From contig JASHVB010000647.1 of the NCBI GenBank assembly GCA_030039695.1, forward strand, positions 1 through 7,606: a stretch of 7,606 nt of DNA, in the 5' to 3' direction. The notes beneath the pieces were generated by a model that saw only the letters and a list, made by a program, of their open reading frames with translations, was not told where the DNA came from and did not search any database. The stretch is from Acetobacteraceae bacterium (GTDB lineage: Bacteria > Pseudomonadota > Alphaproteobacteria > Acetobacterales > Acetobacteraceae). The position numbers and the translations under genes are program-made. Below, piece by piece: positions 1 to 5,551 of the stretch (positions are counted from its first letter, which is position 1; the number at the start of each line of letters is the position of its first letter).

Positions 1-84
1 CATTCCCCGGAACGCCGGTCGCCCCCAGACTACGGCAACGTCGTCTGCCTTCAAACCGCGGGCGGCATACGATAGGTTGCTCGT

Positions 85-876
85 GTGGACGCTCCTTCGG
101 TCATAGCTCCGCCCGCCGTACCGGGGCGATCACTACACCGCTTCGCCAACCCGGGGCAGTTCCTCCGCCTGTCGGGCGCGGTCGTGCCGTGGATATCGGT
201 TGCCGGCGTTGTGCTCACTGCAATCGGCCTGGTCTGGGGCCTGTTCTTTGCCCCGGCCGATTGGCAACAGGGCGATGCCGTCCGCATTATGTACATTCAT
301 GTCCCGGCCGCCTGGCTCGCGTCCGCCGGCTACATGGGGCTGGCGATATGCTCCGCGATTTCGCTGGTCTGGCGCCATCCACTGGCCGATCTCGTGGCCT
401 CCGAGATCAGTCCGGTCGGCGCCGGCTTCACCGCGATGTGCCTCGCCACTGGCAGCCTATGGGGCAAGCCAATGTGGGGTGCGTGGTGGGTGTGGGACGC
501 ACGCCTGACCTCAGTCCTCGTGTTGTTCTTCCTCTACCTCGGCCACATTGCACTGGTGCGCGCCTTCGACGACCCGGTGCGCGGCTACCGTGCGGGCGCG
601 ATCCTTGCGCTGGTCGGCGCTGTCGACCTGCCGATCATCAAATTCAGCGTTGATTGGTGGAACACGTTGCACCAGCCCGACACCATCACGCTGACCGGCG
701 CGCCGCACCTGTACATCGGCATGCTCTGGCCGCTGTTGTTTGCCGCCCTCGGCTATTCGCTGGTGTTCGCCGCGATCGTCTTGGTTCGCACCCGCGCCGC
801 GATCATGGAGCGGCGCATTCGCGCGCTGCTGATGGCGCGCGCCACGGCCGATGCCGTGAGCGAGCCTGCCGCATGA
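85..876 (+). CDS. ccmC: CcmC, haem-handling membrane protein of cytochrome c maturation System I
   Basis: CcmC is an inner-membrane protein that, with the CcmAB ATPase, presents haem at the periplasmic face and loads it onto CcmE. The 263-residue product has the family hallmarks: a periplasmic histidine in IMYIHVPAAW (H72), the tryptophan-rich haem-binding segment WGKPMWGAWWVWDARLTS (residues 126-143), and a second conserved histidine in the segment ending NTLHQ (H196). About six hydrophobic spans can be seen (near 33-55, 69-95, 112-125, 143-160, 170-186 and 209-234). The start is a GTG at 85, the first usable start after an in-frame TAG at 73-75; its ribosome binding site is weak. A basic N-terminal extension of about 30 residues precedes the first span. 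The stop overlaps the ccmD start by 4 bases (ATGA), implying translational coupling. The identity is secure; the exact start is less so. Confidence 0.95.
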   Translation: MDAPSVIAPPAVPGRSLHRFANPGQFLRLSGAVVPWISVAGVVLTAIGLVWGLFFAPADWQQGDAVRIMYIHVPAAWLASAGYMGLAICSAISLVWRHPLADLVASEISPVGAGFTAMCLATGSLWGKPMWGAWWVWDARLTSVLVLFFLYLGHIALVRAFDDPVRGYRAGAILALVGAVDLPIIKFSVDWWNTLHQPDTITLTGAPHLYIGMLWPLLFAALGYSLVFAAIVLVRTRAAIMERRIRALLMARATADAVSEPAA

Positions 877-1025
877 GCTACCTCCCCTACATCGCCGCGT
901 CTTACACGCTCGGCGTCGTCATTCCAGTGGGCTTCGCGCTGTCCGCCGTGCTGCGGGCCAGCCGCGCCCGCCGCCGCCTCGCCGCAGTGGGTCCGCGTAC
1001 GCATCGACGAGGCACCCCGTCATGA
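873..1025 (+). CDS. ccmD: CcmD, small membrane subunit of the CcmABCD haem-release complex
   Basis: This 50-residue protein has one hydrophobic span (about residues 5-27) followed by a strongly basic arginine-rich cytoplasmic tail, the normal CcmD shape. CcmD is needed for release of holo-CcmE from the CcmABC complex. The sequence itself is poorly conserved in this family, so the call rests on size, topology and position. It begins with ATG at 873 inside the end of ccmC and ends at 1025 overlapping the ATG of ccmE, with 4-base ATGA junctions on both sides. The N-terminal pattern MSYLPYIAASY (an aromatic-rich start entering a helix) is typical of alphaproteobacterial CcmD. Confidence 0.85.
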   Translation: MSYLPYIAASYTLGVVIPVGFALSAVLRASRARRRLAAVGPRTHRRGTPS

Positions 1026-1522
1026 CACGCAAGCGGCGCCGCCTCTGGCTGCTGGTGGCCTGCGGGGTGGGGGTTGGTTCCGCCGCCGCGATCAGTCTGT
1101 CGGCGTTGAGCAGTAACCTGGTGTTCTTCGTGTCGCCGTCGCAGCTCGCGCAGCAGCCGGAGAGCGGCCGCAGCCTCCGGCTCGGCGGTCTGGTGGAGCA
1201 AGGGAGCGTGCGCCACGAGGTCCTGGATGGCGACCCGATCACGACATTCAGCGTCACGGACGGCAAGGCCGCCGTAAAGGTCAGCTACGAGGGCATTGTG
1301 CCGTCGCTGTTCCGCGAGGGACAGGGGGTCGTTGTGCTGGGCACGATGCAGTCGGGCGGCGTGTTCCGCGCGTCCGAAGTCCTTGCCAAGCACGACGAGA
1401 ACTACATGCCGAAGGACGTCGCCGAGGCGCTCAAGAAATCCGGTCGCTGGAATCCGGCCGACGGATCGCCGCCGCCGGCGTCAACCTGGGATACGATGAG
1501 CGTCCAGCATGCGGGCGGATAG
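1022..1522 (+). CDS. ccmE: CcmE, periplasmic haem chaperone
   Basis: CcmE binds haem covalently and passes it to the CcmF/CcmH ligation complex that attaches it to apocytochrome c. The 166-residue product has a basic start (MTRKRRR), one membrane anchor at about residues 8-30, then an OB-fold beta-barrel domain with the family segment RLGGLVEQGSV and a later PSLFREGQGVVVLG. The haem-attaching histidine lies in LAKHDENYMPKD: H124 followed by Y128 gives the HxxxY motif (E. coli H130 and Y134), not the CxxxY variant of some archaea and Desulfovibrio. The C-terminal tail after residue 140 is flexible and proline-rich, as usual. The ATG at 1022 overlaps the ccmD stop. No ccm gene follows; the next gene is unrelated. 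Confidence 0.95.
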   Translation: MTRKRRRLWLLVACGVGVGSAAAISLSALSSNLVFFVSPSQLAQQPESGRSLRLGGLVEQGSVRHEVLDGDPITTFSVTDGKAAVKVSYEGIVPSLFREGQGVVVLGTMQSGGVFRASEVLAKHDENYMPKDVAEALKKSGRWNPADGSPPPASTWDTMSVQHAGG

Positions 1523-1558
1523 CGCATTGTCAGTCCTGTTGTCACAGATATGACGCGG

Positions 1559-1611
1559 TTTTGTAACAAAATTGACTGCAGCAACGGCGTAAGAGTTCGG
1601 CTAAGCCGTTG
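1559..1611 (+). promoter_or_regulatory. Leader with two inverted repeats before the DUF2252 gene
   Basis: The 159-base gap between ccmE and the DUF2252 gene holds a perfect 13-base palindrome, TTTTGTAACAAAA (1559-1571, arms of 6 around one A). It also holds a second inverted repeat with 7-base arms, CAACGGC (1582-1588) and GCCGTTG (1605-1611). The first looks like a small operator; the second could form a hairpin but has no T-run after it, so it is not a standard terminator. A CATAAT at 1617-1622 could serve as a -10 element, with no good -35 seen. Function is inferred only from position and symmetry. Confidence 0.3.
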
Positions 1612-1681
1612 TCCGGCATAATCGATTCCGTTCGGCTCTGACCAAGCCGTCGTCTCCACAAACAGCACAGCACAGCACGCC

Positions 1682-3058
1682 ATGCCGCTGGAGCATGTCC
1701 CGCCCGACGCCGTGCGATCGATCGCGGAACGCCGACAGGCCGGGCAGGCTTTGCGGAAGGTCGTACCGCGCAGCCTGCACGCCACCTGGAAACCTGCCGT
1801 CAACCGGCGCGATCCGGTGCAATTGCTGATCGAGAGCAACCGGCATCTGCTGTCGCATCTCGTGCCACTGCGCTACGGCCGGATGCGCGCTTCGCCGTTC
1901 GCATTTCTGCGTGGTAGCGCCGCGATCATGGCCGCCGATCTGGCACAGACGCCGAATCTTGGGCTGCGCGTGCAGTCCTGCGGCGACTGCCACTTGGCGA
2001 ATTTTGGTACGTTCGCATCGCCAGAAGGAACGCCCGTCTTCGACATAAATGACTTCGACGAGACACTGCCGGCGCCGTTCGAATGGGACCTCAAGCGCCT
2101 CGCTGTTAGTTTCGTGACCTCGGCCAATGCCCGCGGCTTGCCGGAGCGGATAAGCCGCCACCTCGCCCGCAGCGTCGCGTACTCCTACCGCACGCACATG
2201 GCGGCGCTGAGCCGAATGGAGCCGCTCGATGCATGGCGGTCGCGGACTGACGTGCTGCAGGTGCTCAGTTCCATCGAAGATACGCGCCTTCGCGAGCGCG
2301 AGTTAAAACGCCTGCATGACGTGACCATGGCTTCGCATAAGGGTTATCCAAAGCTGATCGAGCGCCACAAGGCATCATGGCGCATTCGGCCTCGGCTGCC
2401 CCTGATCTATCCGCTGACCGGCCAGGACGACGACACGCACGAGCAAGCGGCGCGGACGGCGTATGAATCCTACAAGATAAGCCTGCCGGAAGAGCGGCGC
2501 ATTTTGGTGGACCGCTATAAGCTTGCCGACCTCGCGTTCAAGGTTATCGGGGTCGGCTCGGTTGGAACCTTCTGTGCCATTGCGCTGCTGGTGACGCCTG
2601 ACGATGCCACTCTGCTGTTGCAGGTGAAGGAGGCGCGGCCCTCGGTGCTGGCGCCGTTTGCGGGGCCAAGCCTCTATGCCAATCACGGCCGGCGCGTGGT
2701 TGCTGGTCAGCGCTTGATGCAGACAGAAGGCGACATCTTCCTAGGCTGGACCGAGGACCGTGGCGACGATCAACCCTGTTATGTTCGCCAGTTGAAAGAC
2801 GGGCGCATGGCAATGATCGGCACGGACCTATCCGACCAAGCACTGGCGCATCATGCGGTGCTGTGCGGAACGACGCTGGCACGCGCGCACGCACGCTCTG
2901 GCGATGCTGCACGGATTGCGGGCTACATGGGTTCGGGTACCGCGTTCGATACGGCAATCGGCGAATTTGCCGTGTCCTATGCAGACCAGGTGGATCGCGA
3001 CTGGCGCCTGTTCCTGGACGCGATCAAAGCAGGAATGATCGAGGCAAGCGGTAACTGA
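1682..3058 (+). CDS. DUF2252 family protein (kinase-like, function unknown)
   Basis: The 458-residue product is a full-length DUF2252 (PF10009) protein. Recognisable blocks, in order, are RYGRMRASPFAFLRG (64-78), CGDCHLANFG (100-109), FDINDFDET (120-128), FEWDLKRLAVSF (133-144), the glycine-rich VIGVGSVGT (288-296), LQVKEA (313-318), NHGRRVVAGQRLMQ (334-347), DIFLGW (351-356), YVRQL (367-371) and TLARAHARSGD (398-408). The CGDCHLxNFG and NDFDE motifs resemble the HxxxxN and D catalytic motifs of the protein-kinase/aminoglycoside-phosphotransferase fold, so a phosphotransferase-like activity is plausible; no substrate can be named. Many relatives have GTRC where this protein has GTFC (295-298). 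There is no signal peptide or membrane span, so it is probably cytoplasmic. The ATG at 1682 lacks a Shine-Dalgarno sequence. It stands alone, separated from ccmE by 159 bases and from the next gene by about 100. Confidence 0.9.
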   Translation: MPLEHVPPDAVRSIAERRQAGQALRKVVPRSLHATWKPAVNRRDPVQLLIESNRHLLSHLVPLRYGRMRASPFAFLRGSAAIMAADLAQTPNLGLRVQSCGDCHLANFGTFASPEGTPVFDINDFDETLPAPFEWDLKRLAVSFVTSANARGLPERISRHLARSVAYSYRTHMAALSRMEPLDAWRSRTDVLQVLSSIEDTRLRERELKRLHDVTMASHKGYPKLIERHKASWRIRPRLPLIYPLTGQDDDTHEQAARTAYESYKISLPEERRILVDRYKLADLAFKVIGVGSVGTFCAIALLVTPDDATLLLQVKEARPSVLAPFAGPSLYANHGRRVVAGQRLMQTEGDIFLGWTEDRGDDQPCYVRQLKDGRMAMIGTDLSDQALAHHAVLCGTTLARAHARSGDAARIAGYMGSGTAFDTAIGEFAVSYADQVDRDWRLFLDAIKAGMIEASGN

Positions 3059-3094
3059 CGCCGCGGGCGGTATAGCGGCGCCGCGCGAGTCCAC

Positions 3095-3126
3095 TTTACA
3101 GGCCGCCATGTCTGAATCAATATAGC
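3095..3126 (+). promoter_or_regulatory. Candidate promoter for the binding-protein/ABC operon
   Basis: TTTACA (3095-3100) matches five of six bases of a sigma-70 -35 box. The AT-rich stretch CAATATAGC (3118-3126) lies 17 to 20 bases downstream and could supply a -10, though no register matches more than about half of TATAAT. It is in the right place to drive the broken binding-protein gene and the following ABC gene. The call rests on base matches and position only. Confidence 0.3.
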
Positions 3127-3130
3127 GATC

Positions 3131-3142
3131 TCTTTCGAAAGA
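3131..3142 (+). promoter_or_regulatory. 12-base perfect palindrome at the presumed transcript start
   Basis: TCTTTCGAAAGA is a perfect 12-base palindrome immediately after the candidate -10 region and two bases before the AGGAGG ribosome binding site. Its position would suit an operator at a transcription start point. With no central unpaired bases it is a poor hairpin but a good protein site. No regulator is identified. Confidence 0.25.
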
Positions 3143-3143
3143 C

Positions 3144-3149
3144 AGGAGG
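3144..3149 (+). promoter_or_regulatory. Strong Shine-Dalgarno AGGAGG before a decayed gene
   Basis: A consensus AGGAGG lies 6 bases before the GTG at 3156. It fixes the original start of the binding-protein gene and shows that a normal, well-translated gene once began here. It is the strongest ribosome binding site in the window. Confidence 0.75.
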
Positions 3150-3155
3150 CACGGG

Positions 3156-3548
3156 GTGCGGATCAGGACTGCCACGACCGCGCGAGTGCGCGTGGCCGCG
3201 CTTTCAGGACTGATCATATTTTCGCTGTTGCTGCCGACGCAAGCTGCGTCTGCCGCGGGCACCGTCAGCGCTCTGTAGGCCGGCTCGCTGGTGAATCTGA
3301 TGGAGCATGGCAGCGGCCCGGCCTTTGACGGGGCACCGGACGGCACGTTCCAGGGTTATGCCTGCGGATCGGAGCTGGTTGCGAATCAGATCAAAGGCAA
3401 GTTTCGAGTGCCGTTCGCCGCCACAGCAGGCGAGAGCTCACCATCCACGACCTTGCCGTCGGTTACACCAAAGTCGCGCAGGCCGGGCGTCGCCGGCATG
3501 ACAACGATCGCGGCATCGATCCGTCAGACATCACGATGCTTGGTATAA
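3156..3548 (+). pseudogene. Broken periplasmic binding protein of a molybdate/tungstate-type ABC transporter
   Basis: Reading from GTG 3156 gives a clear Sec signal peptide: basic n-region MRIRTATTARVR, hydrophobic core about residues 14-27, and a TQAASA cleavage region. Then come GTVSAL, an in-frame TAG (3276-3278), and AGSLVNLMEHGSGPAF, FQGYACGS and LVANQIKGKFR to 3407, all in one frame. This matches the mature N-terminus of ModA/WtpA-like binding proteins, which read LYAGSLVNLME, so the TAG sits exactly where the conserved tyrosine codon belongs. After 3407 the usual GDVFISAS segment and the rest of both lobes are missing. A short tail in the same frame (RPGVAG to AASIR, about 3480-3527) may be the original C-terminus before TAA 3546-3548, which overlaps the permease start. 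A normal family member is roughly three times this length. The N-terminal homology is firm; the C-terminal remnant is a guess. Confidence 0.8.
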
Positions 3549-5467
3549 CACGCCGTATCGCCACGCCGCTGCCGTGGCTCGCCGGGCTTCTTGCGATCTA
3601 CCTGATTGCGCCGTTGATCGTGGGCGTGCAGCAGCTGTACCTCGCCGACTGGAGTACGGTCGATACCGCATCGCTGACTCGTGCTTCATTAATTTCCATC
3701 GCCGCCGCCAGCGTCGCGACGCTCATCATCGCCATTGGCGGAATTCCGCTGGGCTATGTCTTGGCGCGCAAACCGGGTCGCGCGATGGCGTGCCTGGGAT
3801 TTCTGGTGCAGCTTCCGCTGGCCCTGCCTCCGCTGACCAGCGGCGTGCTGCTGTTGTTTCTGGTCGGCTATCCCACCCCACTCGGCCGTCTGTTTCATGG
3901 CGCGCTCACCGACTCGTTTGCCGGCATCGTACTGGCTGCAACATTTGTCGCCGCACCGTTCCTCGTGATCGCGGCACGTTCCGGCTTCGCTGCCATGGAC
4001 CCGGTGTTGGAGGATGTTGCCGCAACGCTCGGCCACGGCCGCCTCGACGTTTTCTGGCATGTCAGCCTGCCAGTGGCGTGGCCGGCGATCTCGGCCGGCC
4101 TGCTACTGACTTGGTTGCGCGCATTCGGCGAGTTCGGTGCAACCGTGATGGTCGCCTACCATCCGTATTCGCTGCCGGTTTACACTTATGTCGCCTTCGG
4201 TTCGCAGGGACTACCTGCCATGATGCCGGTGTTGCTGCCCACACTGGTATTGGCGTTCGCGATCATGGCGCTGAGCAACATCCGCCCTCGTAATGACCAA
4301 ACAAACATAACGCCGGCGCTGCTGGCTGTGGCGCCCGCCGCCAGCCGGCCGCAGCGCGCGGCGGGCAAGCCGGTTTCGCTGCACCTGCGCATGCAAAAGC
4401 GCCTCGGCGATTTCCAGCTCGACGTTGCATGGTCACCGCGGGCACGCCGCCTCGCCATTCTGGGTCCTTCCGGGTCAGGCAAGTCGTTGATGCTTCGGTT
4501 GCTCGCGGGGATCGAACCCGCTGACACCAGCCGCATCGCAGTCGATGGACGCGAGATCGCGGGGCTCGAACCAGCCGCACGGACGATCGCGTACGTGCCG
4601 CAGAACTACGGCCTGTTCCCGCATTTGACCGTGCAACAGCACCTACAATTTCCGGTAGGTGCCGACGCACACATGGCGACGCACTGGATAGAGCACCTCG
4701 GTCTGCGCGGGCTGGAACACCGCCGCCCGGCTGCTCTATCGCTAGGCCAACAGCAGCGTGTCGCATTGGCGCGCGCTTTCGTCCGGCCGGCGCGGCTGTT
4801 GCTGCTGGATGAGCCGTTTTCCGCGCTGGACGCGCCGCTCCGGGCGCGGCTGCGTCAGGAATTCGCCATGCTGCAACGGGAGATTTCCGCGACGACGATC
4901 CTGGTGACGCACGATCCGGCGGAAGCCGCGCTGCTGGCGGACGAGATTCTGGTGCTGGCGGACGGCAAGGCGCTGCAAAGCGCACCAACCCCGCACATCT
5001 TTCACCGTCCCGCCAGCGAAACTGTGGCGCGTCTGCTAGGCGCCGAGAATGCCGCGTGTGGCGTGGCAGTGGATGCGTGCCACATCGCCATCGGTGGCGA
5101 CACGGCGCTGACCGTCGCGGGGCCCGCACTGCAGCCAGGCGCGCACGTCGGCTGGAGTTTTGCCCCGGCCCGCGCTTGGATCGGACCCATCGGGCCGTAT
5201 CGCGGCATCGTCGAGGATGCCGTGTCGCTGGGCATTGGGCGACAGCTCACGGTGTTGATTGGCAATGCCCGCGTACGGATCTTCGACGAGCAGGGAAAGG
5301 TATCACCGGGAGACATGTGCCGGTTCGATATCGATCCAAACTCGATCCAGATCTGGCCGCTACCTGCCAGTACGACCACCACCACGAAGATCGTTCCTGA
5401 TTCGGCAATTTCAATTGACATAGATCAATTTACCGCTGACGCAACCCGGTTATGCGCACCAGACTGA
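3536..5467 (+). CDS. Fused ABC transporter: ModB-like permease joined to ModC-like ATPase, molybdate/tungstate/sulfate class
   Basis: One 643-residue chain carries both parts of an oxyanion importer. Residues 1-250 form a permease with about five to six membrane spans; LPLALPPLTSGVLLL (93-107) and the EAA loop (about 159-178), ending with the GEFGAT segment (198-203), are ModB/CysT-like. A variable linker (251-280) leads to an ATPase with Walker A GPSGSGKS (310-317), Q-loop Q356, signature LSLGQQQR (401-408), Walker B LLLLDEP (421-427), D-loop SALD (429-432) and switch H459. Residues about 505-610 look like a regulatory TOBE-type domain, as in ModC. The last 30 residues, with a run of five threonines, look unstructured. 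All ATPase residues are present; the signature has Leu for the usual second Gly. The ATG at 3536 overlaps the end of the decayed binding-protein gene by 13 bases and has no clear Shine-Dalgarno, implying former translational coupling. The substrate is inferred from family; sulfate cannot be excluded. Confidence 0.88.
   Translation: MLGITRRIATPLPWLAGLLAIYLIAPLIVGVQQLYLADWSTVDTASLTRASLISIAAASVATLIIAIGGIPLGYVLARKPGRAMACLGFLVQLPLALPPLTSGVLLLFLVGYPTPLGRLFHGALTDSFAGIVLAATFVAAPFLVIAARSGFAAMDPVLEDVAATLGHGRLDVFWHVSLPVAWPAISAGLLLTWLRAFGEFGATVMVAYHPYSLPVYTYVAFGSQGLPAMMPVLLPTLVLAFAIMALSNIRPRNDQTNITPALLAVAPAASRPQRAAGKPVSLHLRMQKRLGDFQLDVAWSPRARRLAILGPSGSGKSLMLRLLAGIEPADTSRIAVDGREIAGLEPAARTIAYVPQNYGLFPHLTVQQHLQFPVGADAHMATHWIEHLGLRGLEHRRPAALSLGQQQRVALARAFVRPARLLLLDEPFSALDAPLRARLRQEFAMLQREISATTILVTHDPAEAALLADEILVLADGKALQSAPTPHIFHRPASETVARLLGAENAACGVAVDACHIAIGGDTALTVAGPALQPGAHVGWSFAPARAWIGPIGPYRGIVEDAVSLGIGRQLTVLIGNARVRIFDEQGKVSPGDMCRFDIDPNSIQIWPLPASTTTTTKIVPDSAISIDIDQFTADATRLCAPD
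5413..5430 (+). promoter_or_regulatory. FNR/Anr/FixK-like palindrome upstream of the TRAP operon
   Basis: AATTGACATAGATCAATT contains TTGAC-N4-ATCAA, nine of ten matches to the TTGAT-N4-ATCAA box bound by Crp/FNR-family regulators of low oxygen and nitrogen oxides. The symmetry extends to perfect 6-base arms (AATTGA/TCAATT). It sits inside the last codons of the ABC fusion gene, in an AT-rich patch unlike its surroundings, 121 bases before the dctP ATG. If used at the common -41.5 position it would place a start near 5463. No convincing -10 box is seen there. The match is seen directly; regulation is inferred. Confidence 0.45.
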
Positions 5468-5488
5468 CGTTCCGCGACGGTCATCCGC

Positions 5489-5516
5489 TTGACGCATCGG
5501 TATCGACCGGTAAACG
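5489..5516 (+). promoter_or_regulatory. Alternative candidate promoter for dctP
   Basis: TTGACG (5489-5494) is a five-of-six match to a -35 box, and TAAACG (5511-5516), 16 bases on, is a weak -10 with three matches. A transcript from here would begin near 5523, inside the hairpin described next, and would lack its 5' arm. This is a weak call. Confidence 0.25.
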
Positions 5517-5550
5517 GACGTGCCACAAACCGGCAACGTCCGAGGTTACC
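5509..5550 (+). promoter_or_regulatory. Long leader hairpin covering the dctP ribosome binding site
   Basis: Three nested inverted repeats form one stem. GGTAA (5509-5513) pairs with TTACC (5546-5550). CGGACG (5515-5520) pairs with CGTCCG (5537-5542). TGCC (5521-5524) pairs with GGCA (5532-5535), closing a 7-base loop, ACAAACC. The only breaks are one bulged A (5536) and an internal loop (A5514 against AGG 5543-5545). The Shine-Dalgarno GAGG (5542-5545) lies in the 3' strand and the ATG follows at 5552. Such a fold would limit ribosome access, suggesting translational control of dctP. There is no T-run, so it is not a terminator. Confidence 0.5.
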
Positions 5551-5551
5551 C

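Noticed and set aside
1..84. Possible end of ccmB before ccmC
   Set aside because: Frame 1 reads 24 codons to a TAG at 73-75, but the residues do not resemble a CcmB C-terminus and no other frame does better. No gene is supported here.
3059..3084. GC-rich inverted repeat (CGCCGC / GCGGCG) after the DUF2252 stop, as a terminator
   Set aside because: The stem is only 6 bases with a 10-base loop and no T-run follows. In DNA this GC-rich such repeats arise by chance.
3276..3278. TAG recoded as an amino acid
   Set aside because: No recoding signal is visible, and the same gene also lacks most of its body, so a plain nonsense mutation in a dead gene is simpler.
3422..3535. Open frame running into the ABC gene (ELTIHDLAVGYTKVAQ) as an N-terminal extension of the permease
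   Set aside because: It has no membrane character and no good start with a ribosome binding site, while the ATG at 3536 leads directly into the first permease span. It could be frameshifted remnant sequence of the binding-protein gene.
4736..4759. ABC signature LSLGQQQR instead of LSGGQ as a loss of function
   Set aside because: LSLGQ variants occur in working ABC ATPases, and Walker A, Walker B, Q-loop and switch histidine are all intact.
4263..5129. Long minus-strand open frame of 288 codons opposite the ABC gene
   Set aside because: Its product is arginine- and alanine-rich without any domain and lies antiparallel to well-conserved ATPase code. It is a shadow of GC-rich coding DNA.
5489..5551. 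TTG start extending dctP upstream by 21 codons
   Set aside because: The extension places polar sequence before a complete signal peptide and lacks a ribosome binding site, whereas ATG 5552 has GAGG at suitable spacing.
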